NCBI GenBank assembly: GCA_965221205.1
Contig: OZ244870.1
Location: forward strand, 3,100,001-3,164,000
DNA length: 64,000 nt
Source: CBDFMG01 sp965221205 [NCBI: bacterium]
GTDB taxonomy: Bacteria; SM23-31
Direction of reading: 5' to 3'
In this document: piece by piece, positions 9,529-19,238 of the stretch
Layout: the number at the start of each line of letters is the position of its first letter
How positions within the stretch are numbered: position 1 is the first letter of the stretch
Notes under the pieces: model-generated
Told to the model about the DNA's origin: nothing
Databases searched by the model: none
The model's input: only the letters and a program-made list of their open reading frames with translations
Program-made: the position numbers and the translations under genes

Positions 9529-10482
9529 ATGAAAATCCGGCTTTGGCATGTCGTGTTGTGTATTCTTATTCCGGCATGTTCTGATATTGAATTTGATGAA
9601 TCAGGTACGTCCGACTTCAATGCACTATCCGGAATTGAAAACGTTCAGGAACCGAACGCCAGGATCGCATTTGATTCCAACAGGGACGGAAATTGGGAAA
9701 TCTACTCGATGAATACGAATGGAACTACTCAGAGAAGATTGACTGACAATCCTGCCCACGACCGCCATCCTGCATGGTCGCCTGACGGTTCAGGGATTGC
9801 GTTCGAATCCGACAGAGACGGAAACTGGGAGGTGTATGTGATGAACGCAGATGGCTCGGGCCAGCGCAGGTTAACGAACAATGTTTACGATGATAATTTC
9901 CCGAGGTGGTCTCCCGACAGTGCCCGGATTGCGTTTAGTACGGATCGCAATGGCACTGTTGAGGTCTATATAATGAATCCTGACGGTTCAGGTCAAAAGA
10001 GAGTAACCAATAGCAGGGTCAATGCAAAAGTTCCTAATTGGTCTCCGGACGGGACACGGATCATCGTCGAATCGGACATGGACCCGAACTTAGGCGGTGA
10101 CGTGGATATTTTCGCAATGGACCTGGACGGCTCGAATCAGGTGCGTTTGACCACAAGCACGGATGCGAATGGATTTCCGTCATGGTCGCCGGACGGTTCG
10201 CTGATACTTTTTGAATGGAACCGCATGAGCATCTCAGTAATGGACTCCGACGGGTCCAATCAGAAGATAGTGTCCACGTCGCTGGCCTCTTCAGATAGAC
10301 AACCCGCTTATCAAGATCGTCACCCCCGATGGTCGCCGGATGGCTCGATGATTGTATTTGAGACCAACAGGCATGGACAGTGGGACGTATACAGCATGCG
10401 GACTGACGGCTCTGAGCAGACGAGACTGACGAATAGCCCTGGTGATGACAGGTTTCCCTTTTGGTTTCTGAACGAGCGGTAG
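9529..10482 (+). CDS. TolB-like beta-propeller lipoprotein (PD40 repeats)
   Basis: The signal ends in a lipobox with Cys17 (LIPAC). About six PD40 blades follow, with repeated RHPAWSPDGSGIAFESDRDG and WEVYVMNADGSGQRRLT turns. It is a close paralogue in layout of the protein at 3580-4512 but encoded on the other strand. Likely a surface or periplasmic binding propeller without catalytic activity. The frame is uninterrupted and the last blade is complete (DDRFPFW near the C-terminus). The ribosome site (AAGGAC) is weak. Confidence 0.8.
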   Translation: MKIRLWHVVLCILIPACSDIEFDESGTSDFNALSGIENVQEPNARIAFDSNRDGNWEIYSMNTNGTTQRRLTDNPAHDRHPAWSPDGSGIAFESDRDGNWEVYVMNADGSGQRRLTNNVYDDNFPRWSPDSARIAFSTDRNGTVEVYIMNPDGSGQKRVTNSRVNAKVPNWSPDGTRIIVESDMDPNLGGDVDIFAMDLDGSNQVRLTTSTDANGFPSWSPDGSLILFEWNRMSISVMDSDGSNQKIVSTSLASSDRQPAYQDRHPRWSPDGSMIVFETNRHGQWDVYSMRTDGSEQTRLTNSPGDDRFPFWFLNER

Positions 10483-10663
10483 TTCAAGACCTATCACCTG
10501 CCTGGTAATCGAAGGTTCTGAAGGCAAACAAACCGCACGTATGAGTGCACAAAATGTTACAAATAGCATCACACGTTATCAGAATCGCCGATGTACTCGT
10601 ATAGAGAGTGTAATGGAGAATATCAGTTACCACAAACCAATTCCAAAACAGAGGGGTTGAACC

Positions 10664-12323
10664 ATGCTTAGGCACAACCATTGTGCTGTCGCTTTTATCA
10701 TTTTTGCCTGTTTTACATTATGGCATTGCGCTGAGGAGAACGGCGGGATTGCTGTGGTCGCGGGCAGCGATTATGACGGTCTTATCAGACTGTTTAACGA
10801 ATTTCGTGAGTTCCAGCAGCCGGCATTCATTAACAGTGTTCCCGATTACACGTCAGCAGCAATGGAGGAACAGAAATGCGGTTTGAAGGAATTTCAAAGC
10901 CGTCTGGCTGATATTGATCCAAATAGCTGGCCTGTCTCAAAACAGGTTGATTTTATTTTAGTCTGGTCGGAAATGAACGGACCCGATTTTTATCATCGTG
11001 TTCTTAAACCCTGGTCGCGAGACCCCGTTTTTTACTTTCCTTCACAGCGGGGAGCCGGGGCTGCCATAAGCATCGATCTTCAGATTCCTGATACTCTGCC
11101 TCTTCTGGATAATAATATCGATGAATTCAGAAAGCAGTTACAGGCTATTCCCGCTCTCTACGAACAGGCGAAAAATAATCTTACTGAAGCGGCGGGCGAT
11201 CTGGCAATTATAGCAATCCATTATATTGACCGTAAGGTTGGCAGATATGATAATCTTGCGAATAGCCTGGCAGAACACCATCCTGATCTGATTCCCGATG
11301 TGGAACGGGCCGCAGATGCAGTGACAAACTATGGGAAATGGCTCGAGGATAACATTGGCAAAATGACTGCCCCTGCCGGTATTGGGATAGAGAATTACAA
11401 CTGGTGGTTGAAAAACGTTCATCTTTTTCCATACACATGGGAAGAATGCCGTACCATTGTGGAGCACAAATACAACCGTGTGGTGACCTTTTTGAAATTA
11501 GAGGAAAACAGGAACCGCAACCTTCCGGAGCTTGAAGTGGCAGATACCGAAGAGGAATATTACCGTCGTCTGGATAGCGCCCTTAATTTTGTTCTTGAAT
11601 TTCTTCGTGATGAAGAAATTTTAACCGTCCCTGACTGGCTCCATGCCTCAGACTACAGCGATCCGAATCAACCGAGAGAGCCACTGCCGGCGCCCCCTAC
11701 CATCGACTCAAGAGCACGCGAGCGCGAGGTCCTTCCCGGCCCGGCCCGGCGAGGCCCATGAGTTTATCGGCCATCTTTTCGACAGAATGAGGTTAGAGCG
11801 TGATGACCGGCCGATCCGAAGTGCGCCGCGCCTTTATAATATGGATTGAATCCGTTCGGAGGGATGGGCATGCAGTCTTGAAGAACTGCTGATGGTGGCG
11901 GGTGTGCTTGATAACCGAGAGCGAAGAGGAAGAGAAGTCCAACACCTCATGAACGCTTCGCATATGGCCCTCGCACTCCCTGACCTCAAGATGCACAGCA
12001 ACGAGATTACTTTTACTGAAGCGAGGCGGTTGAACGCCGAGTTAATGCTGAACGACTGGACGCACGAAGATGATAGAAACGTGTGGTATGAACAGCAATC
12101 AAACCTGCGTGTTCCAGGTTGGCATACTGCGGGCTCTGTTGTCGGCACGGCCCAATTCATAAAGCTGTTCAGAGAGCGGGCAATGCAGATGGGAGACGAC
12201 TTTAGCATTCGCGGGTTCATGGATGAATTTTTCGCATCCGGAATGATCCCCATGTCTCTTACGAGGTGGGAGATGACAGGAAATGATGATGGGATCAAGG
12301 AATTATGCCCCATCATAAATTAG
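10664..12323 (+). pseudogene. DUF885-like secreted lipoprotein metallopeptidase, frameshift and nonsense
   Basis: The N-terminal part (365 codons) has a lipobox with Cys22 (LWHC) and the long helical body typical of DUF885 proteins, with PYTWEEC and a loop naming DWLHASDY. The metal-binding motif HEFIGH follows only after a frame change. Cause of the change: CCCGG is present three times in tandem at 11735-11749 where one copy would keep the frame and give LPGEAHEFIGH, a net +10 bp. A second lesion is TGA at 11847-11849 (NMD-stop-IRSEGW), probably TGG to TGA. The rest reads cleanly to 12323, including LEELLMVAG and FIKLFRERAMQMG. The gene would encode a zinc carboxypeptidase-like enzyme if repaired; as it stands it is dead. 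Confidence 0.75.
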
Positions 12324-12410
12324 ATATTGCAGTTTTCGGGTGCGTTGAATTAATTTATTCATAGTTACCCCGGTGTACTGTCAATCTTATTTTTAAAAGG
12401 AGTTTCCATT

Positions 12411-13313
12411 ATGTCGAAACGAAACGTTTTACGTGCGGTTTTTTCTCTATCATTGTTTTTGGGTTTCTGTCGTTCCGAAACGGCCGAAACTGTAGCGACC
12501 GATACGGCAAAGACACATTACGGAGGTGGATGCGTCATGCTTTCACGGGCGACTCCGGCACCCGTGGACCTGTATATGAATACCGGCGTTGTCCCGACGG
12601 ATGAGTACCCTCCGTTCACGAAAAAGATCACGGTCTACGGCTATACCCTTGTCGCCCGGGATGATGTAGCCGATGATTTTATGCGGAGAGTCGCTCAAAC
12701 AATCACCGAGACCCTTCCGCAGGACGGGACAGACACTACGCTGCAGAAAGAGTTTATCAGGAACATGTACGAATACAGGGCTTTGATCCCACTCTATAAA
12801 GGAAGAGACCGTATCACATCTCCCGAAGGTCTGGCGGCGTGGAATAGCACGAGAAGTCAGAACAGCGTGTGCGACGTTATCATGGAACTTGAACCCGGGC
12901 CGGAACAGGTGCATGAAGTCGTTGAGCACATTTTACACTACGCGAATGACATAGGAATTCACTACACCTTTCCCGATGAATGGGCCATTACAACAGATTC
13001 ACAGCTTTATCGGTTTTTGCTGGAAAGTGAGGCCAAAGGGTATTACGACTACCAATATATCGTAAAAAAATACGACGGGATCGAAAATGAAGAACGGAGA
13101 TTACGGGTCATACTTCAGGAATTCAGTTATAAGTTCATCTCAACCGCCTGGGACCTCAATCGGCCTCATGATATGGGAGGGAGTAACTGGACACTAAAGA
13201 ATAGTGACGAACTGAAGGCAATGATGCCGGAGATGTATACGATGTATGAGCGGACTGTTGCGAAATTTATGACAGCGCCGAATTTGTCCACGCTCGATGG
13301 ATTCTTGAAATAA
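12411..13313 (+). CDS. Secreted lipoprotein of unknown function
   Basis: A strong AAAAGGAG site lies 9 bp before the ATG. The signal ends in a lipobox with Cys20 (FLGFC). The mature protein (about 280 residues) has a Gly-Gly-Cys near its start, a strand-rich section (ITVYGYTLVARDD) and a helical second half. A VVEHILHY sequence followed by IGIHYTFPDEW contains two spaced His and a Glu that could bind a metal, but this is not a recognised peptidase signature. I do not recognise the family. It follows the broken DUF885 gene by about 90 bp on the same strand and may share its transcript. Frame intact. Confidence 0.7.
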   Translation: MSKRNVLRAVFSLSLFLGFCRSETAETVATDTAKTHYGGGCVMLSRATPAPVDLYMNTGVVPTDEYPPFTKKITVYGYTLVARDDVADDFMRRVAQTITETLPQDGTDTTLQKEFIRNMYEYRALIPLYKGRDRITSPEGLAAWNSTRSQNSVCDVIMELEPGPEQVHEVVEHILHYANDIGIHYTFPDEWAITTDSQLYRFLLESEAKGYYDYQYIVKKYDGIENEERRLRVILQEFSYKFISTAWDLNRPHDMGGSNWTLKNSDELKAMMPEMYTMYERTVAKFMTAPNLSTLDGFLK

Positions 13314-13428
13314 CAGTGACAATTATCTTTTGCCCTTAGAATATTAAATATGAAATACTTGTTCATTATATTTATCAGATAATAGTCCATTAATCGACAC
13401 ATCACATCTATAGGCGAGGCCTTCAACC

Positions 13429-15000
13429 GTGACCATTCTCAGACGTATAGATTCGATACTTATCCCGTTGTTTCTCTTTTTAAGTTGCGGAAGTCAGGAA
13501 CGTGCGGTACCCGAGACAGGGTACGGAACCTGGAACGTCTACGGCGGGGATGCCGGTTTCAGTCACTATTCCCGGCTCGACCAGATAAACCGCAGCAACG
13601 TCCATCGTCTTGAAATAGCCTGGACTTATGATTCCGGCGATGCCTTTCCCCTTTCCGAATTGCAGGCCAATCCCATTATCATCGGGAACATGCTTTATTC
13701 TGTCACTCCCCAGCTAAAAACATTCGCTTTGGAGGCGGCCACCGGTGAACTGATGTGGAGTTTCGATCCTTCGAATGGCGCAGGGGCACGCGGACTCACA
13801 ATATTAAGGGGTGTCTGCTATTGGACTGACGGCACGGACAAACGAATTTTCACTGTTTTTAAGAATTATCTTTACGCGCTTGATGCAATGACGGGTGAAC
13901 CGGTTGCCGATTTCGGAAACGGTGGACGCTTGGACATGCGTGAAAACCTGGGACGTCCCGTAGAAGAGGTCTCCATTACCGCTTCAAGTCCGGGAGTCAT
14001 CTATAAGGATTTGATTATTATGGGAAGCAGGGTTAGCAAAAGCCTCCCATCACCGCCGGGGGATATTCGTGCATATGATGTCCGCACCGGGGAACTTCGC
14101 TGGTCGTTCCATACTATTCCTCATCCCGGCGAACCGGGGTATGAGACCTGGCCTGAAGATGCCTGGCTCTACATAGGAGGTGCCAATAGTTGGGGTGGAA
14201 TGAGCCTGGATGAAGAACGTGGTCTTGTCTTTGTTCCCACGGGGTCCGCAGCATCTGATTTTTATGGCGCTAACCGCCTCGGCGACAACCTCTATGCCGA
14301 CTGTCTCATCGCGCTCAAAGCTGATACCGGTGAACTCGTCTGGTATTATCAACTGGTGAAACATGATGTCTGGGACCGTGATTTCCCGACTCCTCCCACA
14401 CTCGTTACCGTGAAGCGTGACGGTCAACTAATCGACGCAGTTGCACAGCCGTCTAAATACGGGAGTGTTCTTGTATTCAACCGCGAGACAGGTGAGTCCC
14501 TCTTTCCCTTGGAAGAAGTACACGTTCCCCCTTCGAATGTGGAAGGTGAAGTCCTCTCAGAAACGCAAATTATGCCGCTGGAACCAGTGCCGTTCGCACG
14601 GCAGATATTTACAGAAGACATGGTTACCGACCGTACCCCCGCTACCCACGATGATGTATTAGAACGGTTCCGGGTAATGGACAGTGGTCCCCAATTCACG
14701 CCACCTTCAACAAATGGTGCTATTATTTTTCCCGGCTTAGACGGCGGCCCCGTCGTCACAGCGGGAGGATTACTCTTTATTGGTGCTACCGTTTTTGACA
14801 ATAAGTTTCGTGTCTTTGATAAATTGACCGGAGAATTACTGTGGGAAACCACGCTGCCCTACGCGGCAACCGCTACACCAGCAATTTACGAAGTCGATGG
14901 CCGGCAATTCATTGTGGTTGCCGCAGGTGGCGGCAAAGGCCTATTCTCAGAACCTCAACCTTCCGGTGGACTGTACATTGCCTTCTCCATTCCGAAGTGA
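13429..15000 (+). CDS. PQQ-dependent dehydrogenase-like lipoprotein with internal deletion
   Basis: The gene starts with GTG. The signal has a lipobox with Cys20 (LFLSC). The N-terminal DWxxYGGD-like motif is present (WNVYGGDAGFSHYSRLDQIN), as are several eight-blade propeller tryptophan repeats (TGELMWSFDP, TGELRWSFHTIP, TGELVWYYQL) and the end motif TATPAIYEVDGRQFIVVAAGGG. Family members oxidise alcohols or sugars in the periplasm using pyrroloquinoline quinone. This copy is 523 residues, where relatives usually have 600-720. Alignment by eye shows FPGLDGG running straight into PVVTAGGLLF, skipping at least 100 residues (part of two blades, including WGG and PPWG motifs). The frame is kept, so the deletion could be tolerated, but PQQ binding is doubtful. 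No cytochrome c motif is present. Confidence 0.75.
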   Translation: MTILRRIDSILIPLFLFLSCGSQERAVPETGYGTWNVYGGDAGFSHYSRLDQINRSNVHRLEIAWTYDSGDAFPLSELQANPIIIGNMLYSVTPQLKTFALEAATGELMWSFDPSNGAGARGLTILRGVCYWTDGTDKRIFTVFKNYLYALDAMTGEPVADFGNGGRLDMRENLGRPVEEVSITASSPGVIYKDLIIMGSRVSKSLPSPPGDIRAYDVRTGELRWSFHTIPHPGEPGYETWPEDAWLYIGGANSWGGMSLDEERGLVFVPTGSAASDFYGANRLGDNLYADCLIALKADTGELVWYYQLVKHDVWDRDFPTPPTLVTVKRDGQLIDAVAQPSKYGSVLVFNRETGESLFPLEEVHVPPSNVEGEVLSETQIMPLEPVPFARQIFTEDMVTDRTPATHDDVLERFRVMDSGPQFTPPSTNGAIIFPGLDGGPVVTAGGLLFIGATVFDNKFRVFDKLTGELLWETTLPYAATATPAIYEVDGRQFIVVAAGGGKGLFSEPQPSGGLYIAFSIPK

Positions 15001-15138
15001 AAATAGAACCGGTGACCACACACATCAACGAAAAAATCTCTTGTCGCTACATAATTCGTATCCTGTCAGAGGAGCAGAAATTACTTGAATAAACTAAATT
15101 TATGACTTACTATTTTTATATTAAAGTTCCAGTACGCT

Positions 15139-15231
15139 CTGACGAAGTATATCACATCTTAAAAAGCTTCAAATTTCAACACAATCCCAATTAATCTCTT
15201 GTAGAGAGTTGATATGGGGAACATCAGATTA
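15139..15231 (+). repeat. Intergenic repeat A, copy 2
   Basis: Aligns base for base with 1051-1143 over most of its 93 bp, with identical ACAATCCCAATTAATCTCTT in the centre. It ends about 60 bp before the start of the following sugar isomerase gene, so it could contain its promoter, but no clear -35/-10 pair stands out. Confidence 0.7.
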
Positions 15232-15292
15232 AGGAGAACATTTTTTACTTCAAGGCAAATCACGAGACAAAAATTGGGAAAGGGAATATTCC

Positions 15293-16219
15293 ATGTACAA
15301 CAAGAAACACCGTAATGAAACAAGCGAAATTCATGATAGTCAGAATAAAATAAGCCGGCGCAAACTTTTGAAGACGGCTGGAGGGGCGGCAATTGCTGCA
15401 ACAATGGGCCTGAATGAAGGTGCAGTAGCCGCAAGAGGCGAGACTCGGACATCAATGTCGCTTAAAGGCAACATTAAACATTCTGTATGCAAATGGTGTT
15501 ATGAAGATATTTCAATTGAAGAGCTTTCTAAAAATTGTGCTCGGATAGGTATAAAGTCGATAGAGCTTGTTAACCCAAGAGACTGGCCAGTTCTCAAGAA
15601 AAATGGACTCATCTGTGCGATGATTGAAACTCATAGTATCGAGAAGGGTCTCAACCGCAAAGAGAATCATGATTACTGTCTAAACTTGATCAGGGAAGGT
15701 ATAGAAGCAGCATCTGAGGCCGGTTTTCCGAATGTTATCTGCTTTTCGGGTAACCGCGAAGGTATGCCGGATGATGAAGGACTGGAAAACTGCGCCGAGG
15801 GTCTTGAGCAGATTGTCGGCCTTGCCGAAAAGAAGGGTGTGACAATCTGCTTTGAACTGCTCAATAGCAAAAAATGGGGGCATGCAGACTACATGTGCGA
15901 TAACACCGATTGGGGCGTCCAATTAGTCAAGCGTGTCGCTTCACCACGTCTCAAGCTCCTTTACGACATCTATCACATGCAGATTATGGAAGGCGATATT
16001 ATCAGAACCATCAGGGACAATATCGAATATATCGCTCATTTCCACACGGGAGGTGTACCAGGCCGCAATGAGATCGACGAGACCCAGGAGCTCAATTATG
16101 CTGCAATCATGCATGCAATTGCCGAAACGAATTTCGACGGCTATGTCGCTCAGGAGTTTATCCCCAAGAGAGACCCGATAACGTCGCTGGAACAAGCGAT
16201 TCAAATCTGTGATGTGTAG
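15293..16219 (+). CDS. Tat-exported sugar isomerase/epimerase-like TIM-barrel protein
   Basis: The N-terminus carries a twin-arginine export signal (SRRKLLKTAGG, Arg22-Arg23, followed by an Ala-rich stretch), so the folded protein would be exported. The body is a xylose-isomerase-like TIM barrel, nearest in character to hydroxypyruvate isomerase: FELLNSK offers the first metal Glu, LLYDIYHMQI an Asp and His, AHFHTGGVPGRNEID further His residues, and YVAQEFIP the closing Glu. The substrate is not decidable. The 308 residues match the family. AAAGGG precedes the ATG. The frame is intact. Placed between a PQQ dehydrogenase-like gene and a GWxTD gene, it could act on oxidised sugars, which is inference. 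Confidence 0.8.
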   Translation: MYNKKHRNETSEIHDSQNKISRRKLLKTAGGAAIAATMGLNEGAVAARGETRTSMSLKGNIKHSVCKWCYEDISIEELSKNCARIGIKSIELVNPRDWPVLKKNGLICAMIETHSIEKGLNRKENHDYCLNLIREGIEAASEAGFPNVICFSGNREGMPDDEGLENCAEGLEQIVGLAEKKGVTICFELLNSKKWGHADYMCDNTDWGVQLVKRVASPRLKLLYDIYHMQIMEGDIIRTIRDNIEYIAHFHTGGVPGRNEIDETQELNYAAIMHAIAETNFDGYVAQEFIPKRDPITSLEQAIQICDV

Positions 16220-16263
16220 CTTGCCCACTGTGTAAGGGATATAGCTTTAGAGCAAACGATATT

Positions 16264-16289
16264 AAGGAGTTTCTATTATGTTTACTTGA
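16264..16289 (+). other. Orphan ribosome site and start codon
   Basis: TTAAGGAGTTTCTATTATG is followed after two codons by TGA. The same leader, AAGGAGTTTCCATTATG, precedes the real lipoprotein gene at 12411. It looks like the leftover start of a deleted gene. Confidence 0.35.
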
Positions 16290-16455
16290 CAAGTTTTATG
16301 TGCGATGGACTAATACACAAATTTATTATTTTGCATACAATATCAATTTGGAAGAAAACCAGCAACCATTTTAATTTTTAATAAGAATAATGCTCCATTA
16401 CTTGTTTCACAAGATTAAAAATTTAAGTCTATAAATTGACTAATTAAATAATGTT

Positions 16456-18162
16456 ATGATTTATTCAAAGATGGTAATTTTATTTTTAGCGTTACTGTTA
16501 ATAATATTTTATACAATATCTCCTTCTTATGCTCAAGAATTATATTTTGATTCACTCAATATTAAAAATGATTACTTAGAATTACTTTATTCTGTTGATA
16601 GTGTTACGTTTGTACATGAATTCGAATACCCATTTCTCGTACTCCTCAATGAATTTCGATCTGAGTACTATAACTCACTTCAGTCATTAGACACAAAGAA
16701 GGAATACATTCGGTTTTACTGGAACAGAGAAAATCAAAATCCCCTCAATGCCGAAAACAGATGGCTGAAGAGTTTTATTGAACGTCAGAATTACACCAAA
16801 AAATATTATTCGTTTAATCGCCCGCCCTATTATGACGACCGAGGAAAGTACTATCTCAAGTACGGCAAACCATCATCGAAGTATGTTCAAAGAGGAGAAT
16901 CACGATCCGAGAATACAAGTACTTCGTTCGAAACCGGTACTACCCTTCTTTCGCTCAATGTAGAAAACACGCTTGGAACTTTGGGTCAAGAGATTTCTAG
17001 TATAAACGAAGTCGAAATGTGGTCTTATGAAAACATCGTGAATAACTTTATTATCTATTTTGAAAAGGAAATGTCAATTTTTGAGGAAGTACGGTATCCT
17101 GGAAGACTCTCAAGTGGAAGACCATCTCGAAAACGTTCGATTTGGTGGTATCACCTTAATAAAATGTTTTTTTATTCTCCTTATTTAACTGGACTCTACA
17201 TTGATGTTCAGGGTGATATAGATGACGAAAGAATAGGTCTTGATGCAGCATTGATGAAAGGAATGTCAATTACCCAAGGCAAAGAAGATATTGCTAAAGC
17301 TATTGCTCCTGTTTCAGCAAAGAATCCTGAACCTGAGGAAAGGAGTCTGCATTTTATTGACGACATATTCCAATTCAGGGGTCCTGAAGGATCTACAAGA
17401 ATTGAAACATCTTTCCTTGTGCCTATAAAAGAAATTTATGGTGATATAGGCCCATCTACTGCCGATTCTCTCAGTATTCATTATAGCGAATTACTTAGGG
17501 ATATGGATTATAACCTTGTAAATGGCACTCATTCTTTACGCTCTTTTCCCGTACTATCTGCAGCACGTGAGGGATTGAAATATGCAATGAATGTCATACC
17601 ACTCATAACGCCATCGTTAACAGGAGAACTAACTCTTCAGATCAAGAATAACGATACAGGACATCTCGGATACACAAAAAAATTTATTAATATCAGAAGT
17701 TTTCAAGGCAATGAATTGATGCTAAGTGACATACAACTCTTCAAGGAAATTATAACTGCGGACCAGAGATTTGTATTACCAGCTTCTGTCAAGGGTGGTT
17801 TCTATGCTGCACCGTATCCGTTTCCTGAAATACAAAAATCGAAACCGGTACTGCTCTATTTCGAAGTGTATAATATTGTTGAAGACGGCAGTTCGGAAGA
17901 ATATACATTGGAAATATCGGTCGATTGGGATAAGAGCCGGGAAAATCGTGCAAGAAAATTTTTCGATTTTCTAACACGCAGGAACAAATATTCAATCGGT
18001 CGAACCGATACCCGAATCACAAACAGGAACACCACAAGAGAAGCTATTCAATTCGATATGAGCAGCCTCCGCAACGGTCCCTACATACTCTCTGTAACCG
18101 TTTCGGACGTGTCAAACAACAATAACGTCACTTCGAGTAAAGAAATAATATTGGTTAATTAA
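16456..18162 (+). CDS. GWxTD-domain secreted protein
   Basis: A 27-residue signal peptide ends SPSYAQE. Residues about 88-150 match the GWxTD domain: IRFYWNRENQNP, then NRWLKSFIERQNYTKKYY, then DDRGKYYLKYGKPSSKYV. The name-giving GWxTD is degenerate here (PPYYDDRG). Proteins with this domain occur in KSB1, Marinimicrobia, Gemmatimonadota and relatives; their function is unknown, though they are exported and often end in beta-sandwich regions, as here (YTLEISVDWD, GPYILSVTVSDVSN). The gene is A+T-rich like the surrounding host DNA. No Shine-Dalgarno sequence is visible before the ATG. The frame is intact over 568 codons. Confidence 0.8.
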   Translation: MIYSKMVILFLALLLIIFYTISPSYAQELYFDSLNIKNDYLELLYSVDSVTFVHEFEYPFLVLLNEFRSEYYNSLQSLDTKKEYIRFYWNRENQNPLNAENRWLKSFIERQNYTKKYYSFNRPPYYDDRGKYYLKYGKPSSKYVQRGESRSENTSTSFETGTTLLSLNVENTLGTLGQEISSINEVEMWSYENIVNNFIIYFEKEMSIFEEVRYPGRLSSGRPSRKRSIWWYHLNKMFFYSPYLTGLYIDVQGDIDDERIGLDAALMKGMSITQGKEDIAKAIAPVSAKNPEPEERSLHFIDDIFQFRGPEGSTRIETSFLVPIKEIYGDIGPSTADSLSIHYSELLRDMDYNLVNGTHSLRSFPVLSAAREGLKYAMNVIPLITPSLTGELTLQIKNNDTGHLGYTKKFINIRSFQGNELMLSDIQLFKEIITADQRFVLPASVKGGFYAAPYPFPEIQKSKPVLLYFEVYNIVEDGSSEEYTLEISVDWDKSRENRARKFFDFLTRRNKYSIGRTDTRITNRNTTREAIQFDMSSLRNGPYILSVTVSDVSNNNNVTSSKEIILVN

Positions 18163-18359
18163 TATTAAGCAAGATGACTAATAAATTATTACTAATTAAC
18201 AAATATGGGCTTTTTACTGAAATTGAAACGTTACTTAAATTCTCAATTTTAATTGGTCTATAAAGTTAATACTGAGAGACAAGTATAGGAAATCATTTAT
18301 TGGTATACTGATTATCTCTTTATTTAATAATTATTGTGCTCAAAATACGCTGGATATAT

Positions 18360-19142
18360 CTATATTGTATACCTTCTCTGAACAAAATATTTCAATTCTT
18401 GTATATAGATATAGAGCATTGAGATTATGTTTTCCCCTACATCTAAACCAATACCCATATTTATCCCCGCACTTTTCTGTTTCCGAAATAACTCCATAAC
18501 TGACTCTTTTGTAACTGTGTACCTGTTCGTAGGATCTCTGCCTATAAAGGGGTATCTAAATTGTCTTTCTGCCCGATTCAGATCCCTTATAAATGGAAGA
18601 ATTGCAGGCACCGACTCTGTACTTTTTTCTGCCATCAATAGAGATGCAAAATCTCGGATACTCGTGACACCGCATTCGATATACCAGCGAAGACGACCGA
18701 CAGATTTAAGCGTATTTATTGCTTCATTCGAAACAACCGTGGGACCGCTCAACGAACCAGCTTCCGTCATATGTTCATGGAGTGCTATTAGATCCTGCAT
18801 AATAGTTTTCCCAGCAACATCAATCACCTGCGCATTCCGGGGCAAATTTGTCGAACCGGGCGGAAGAATATCTTTGATTTTGTTCCCGTCAATGACAATT
18901 GTTCCGTTGCGTACTGCCGTACCGGTCCCGTCAAATATCCGCCCGCCGGTTAATATCAGTGTGCTTTCTGGACCCTGTTGACCAAGTGGTTTAGGAATAT
19001 GCCGGGGATCGTCAGTGGTATTGGCATTTTCGTCGATCCATGTTCTTCTATCCTGTGCCCTTTCCTGACTCAGCACTGAACCATAAACTGTGAATAGCCC
19101 AATAAGACAGGAGAAAATAGACTTTGCAAGTAATTTCCTCAT
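18360..19142 (-). pseudogene. Amidohydrolase, shortened and mutated copy
   Basis: Paralogue of the gene at 6149-7511: both share the signal region, the RAQDRRTW..DENA..TDDPRH block and IFDGTG. AGAGG precedes the ATG. Here the metal-binding HTH has become HEH (LIALHEHMTEAG), the middle of the barrel is collapsed to a short segment (ERQFRYPFIG), and the frame stops at ELKYFVQRRYTI, before the C-terminal half seen in the sister gene (SEALVAAT onward). The protein would have 260 instead of about 450 residues and lack most metal ligands. I call it a pseudogene despite the single open frame. Confidence 0.7.
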
Positions 19143-19238
19143 GCTAAATACCTCTTTATTATCTGGACACTCGTGTTCAATATATTACTTGATATTTCAT
19201 ACAAACCATATCAAACTAGTCTCAGTGTGAATTTATAT

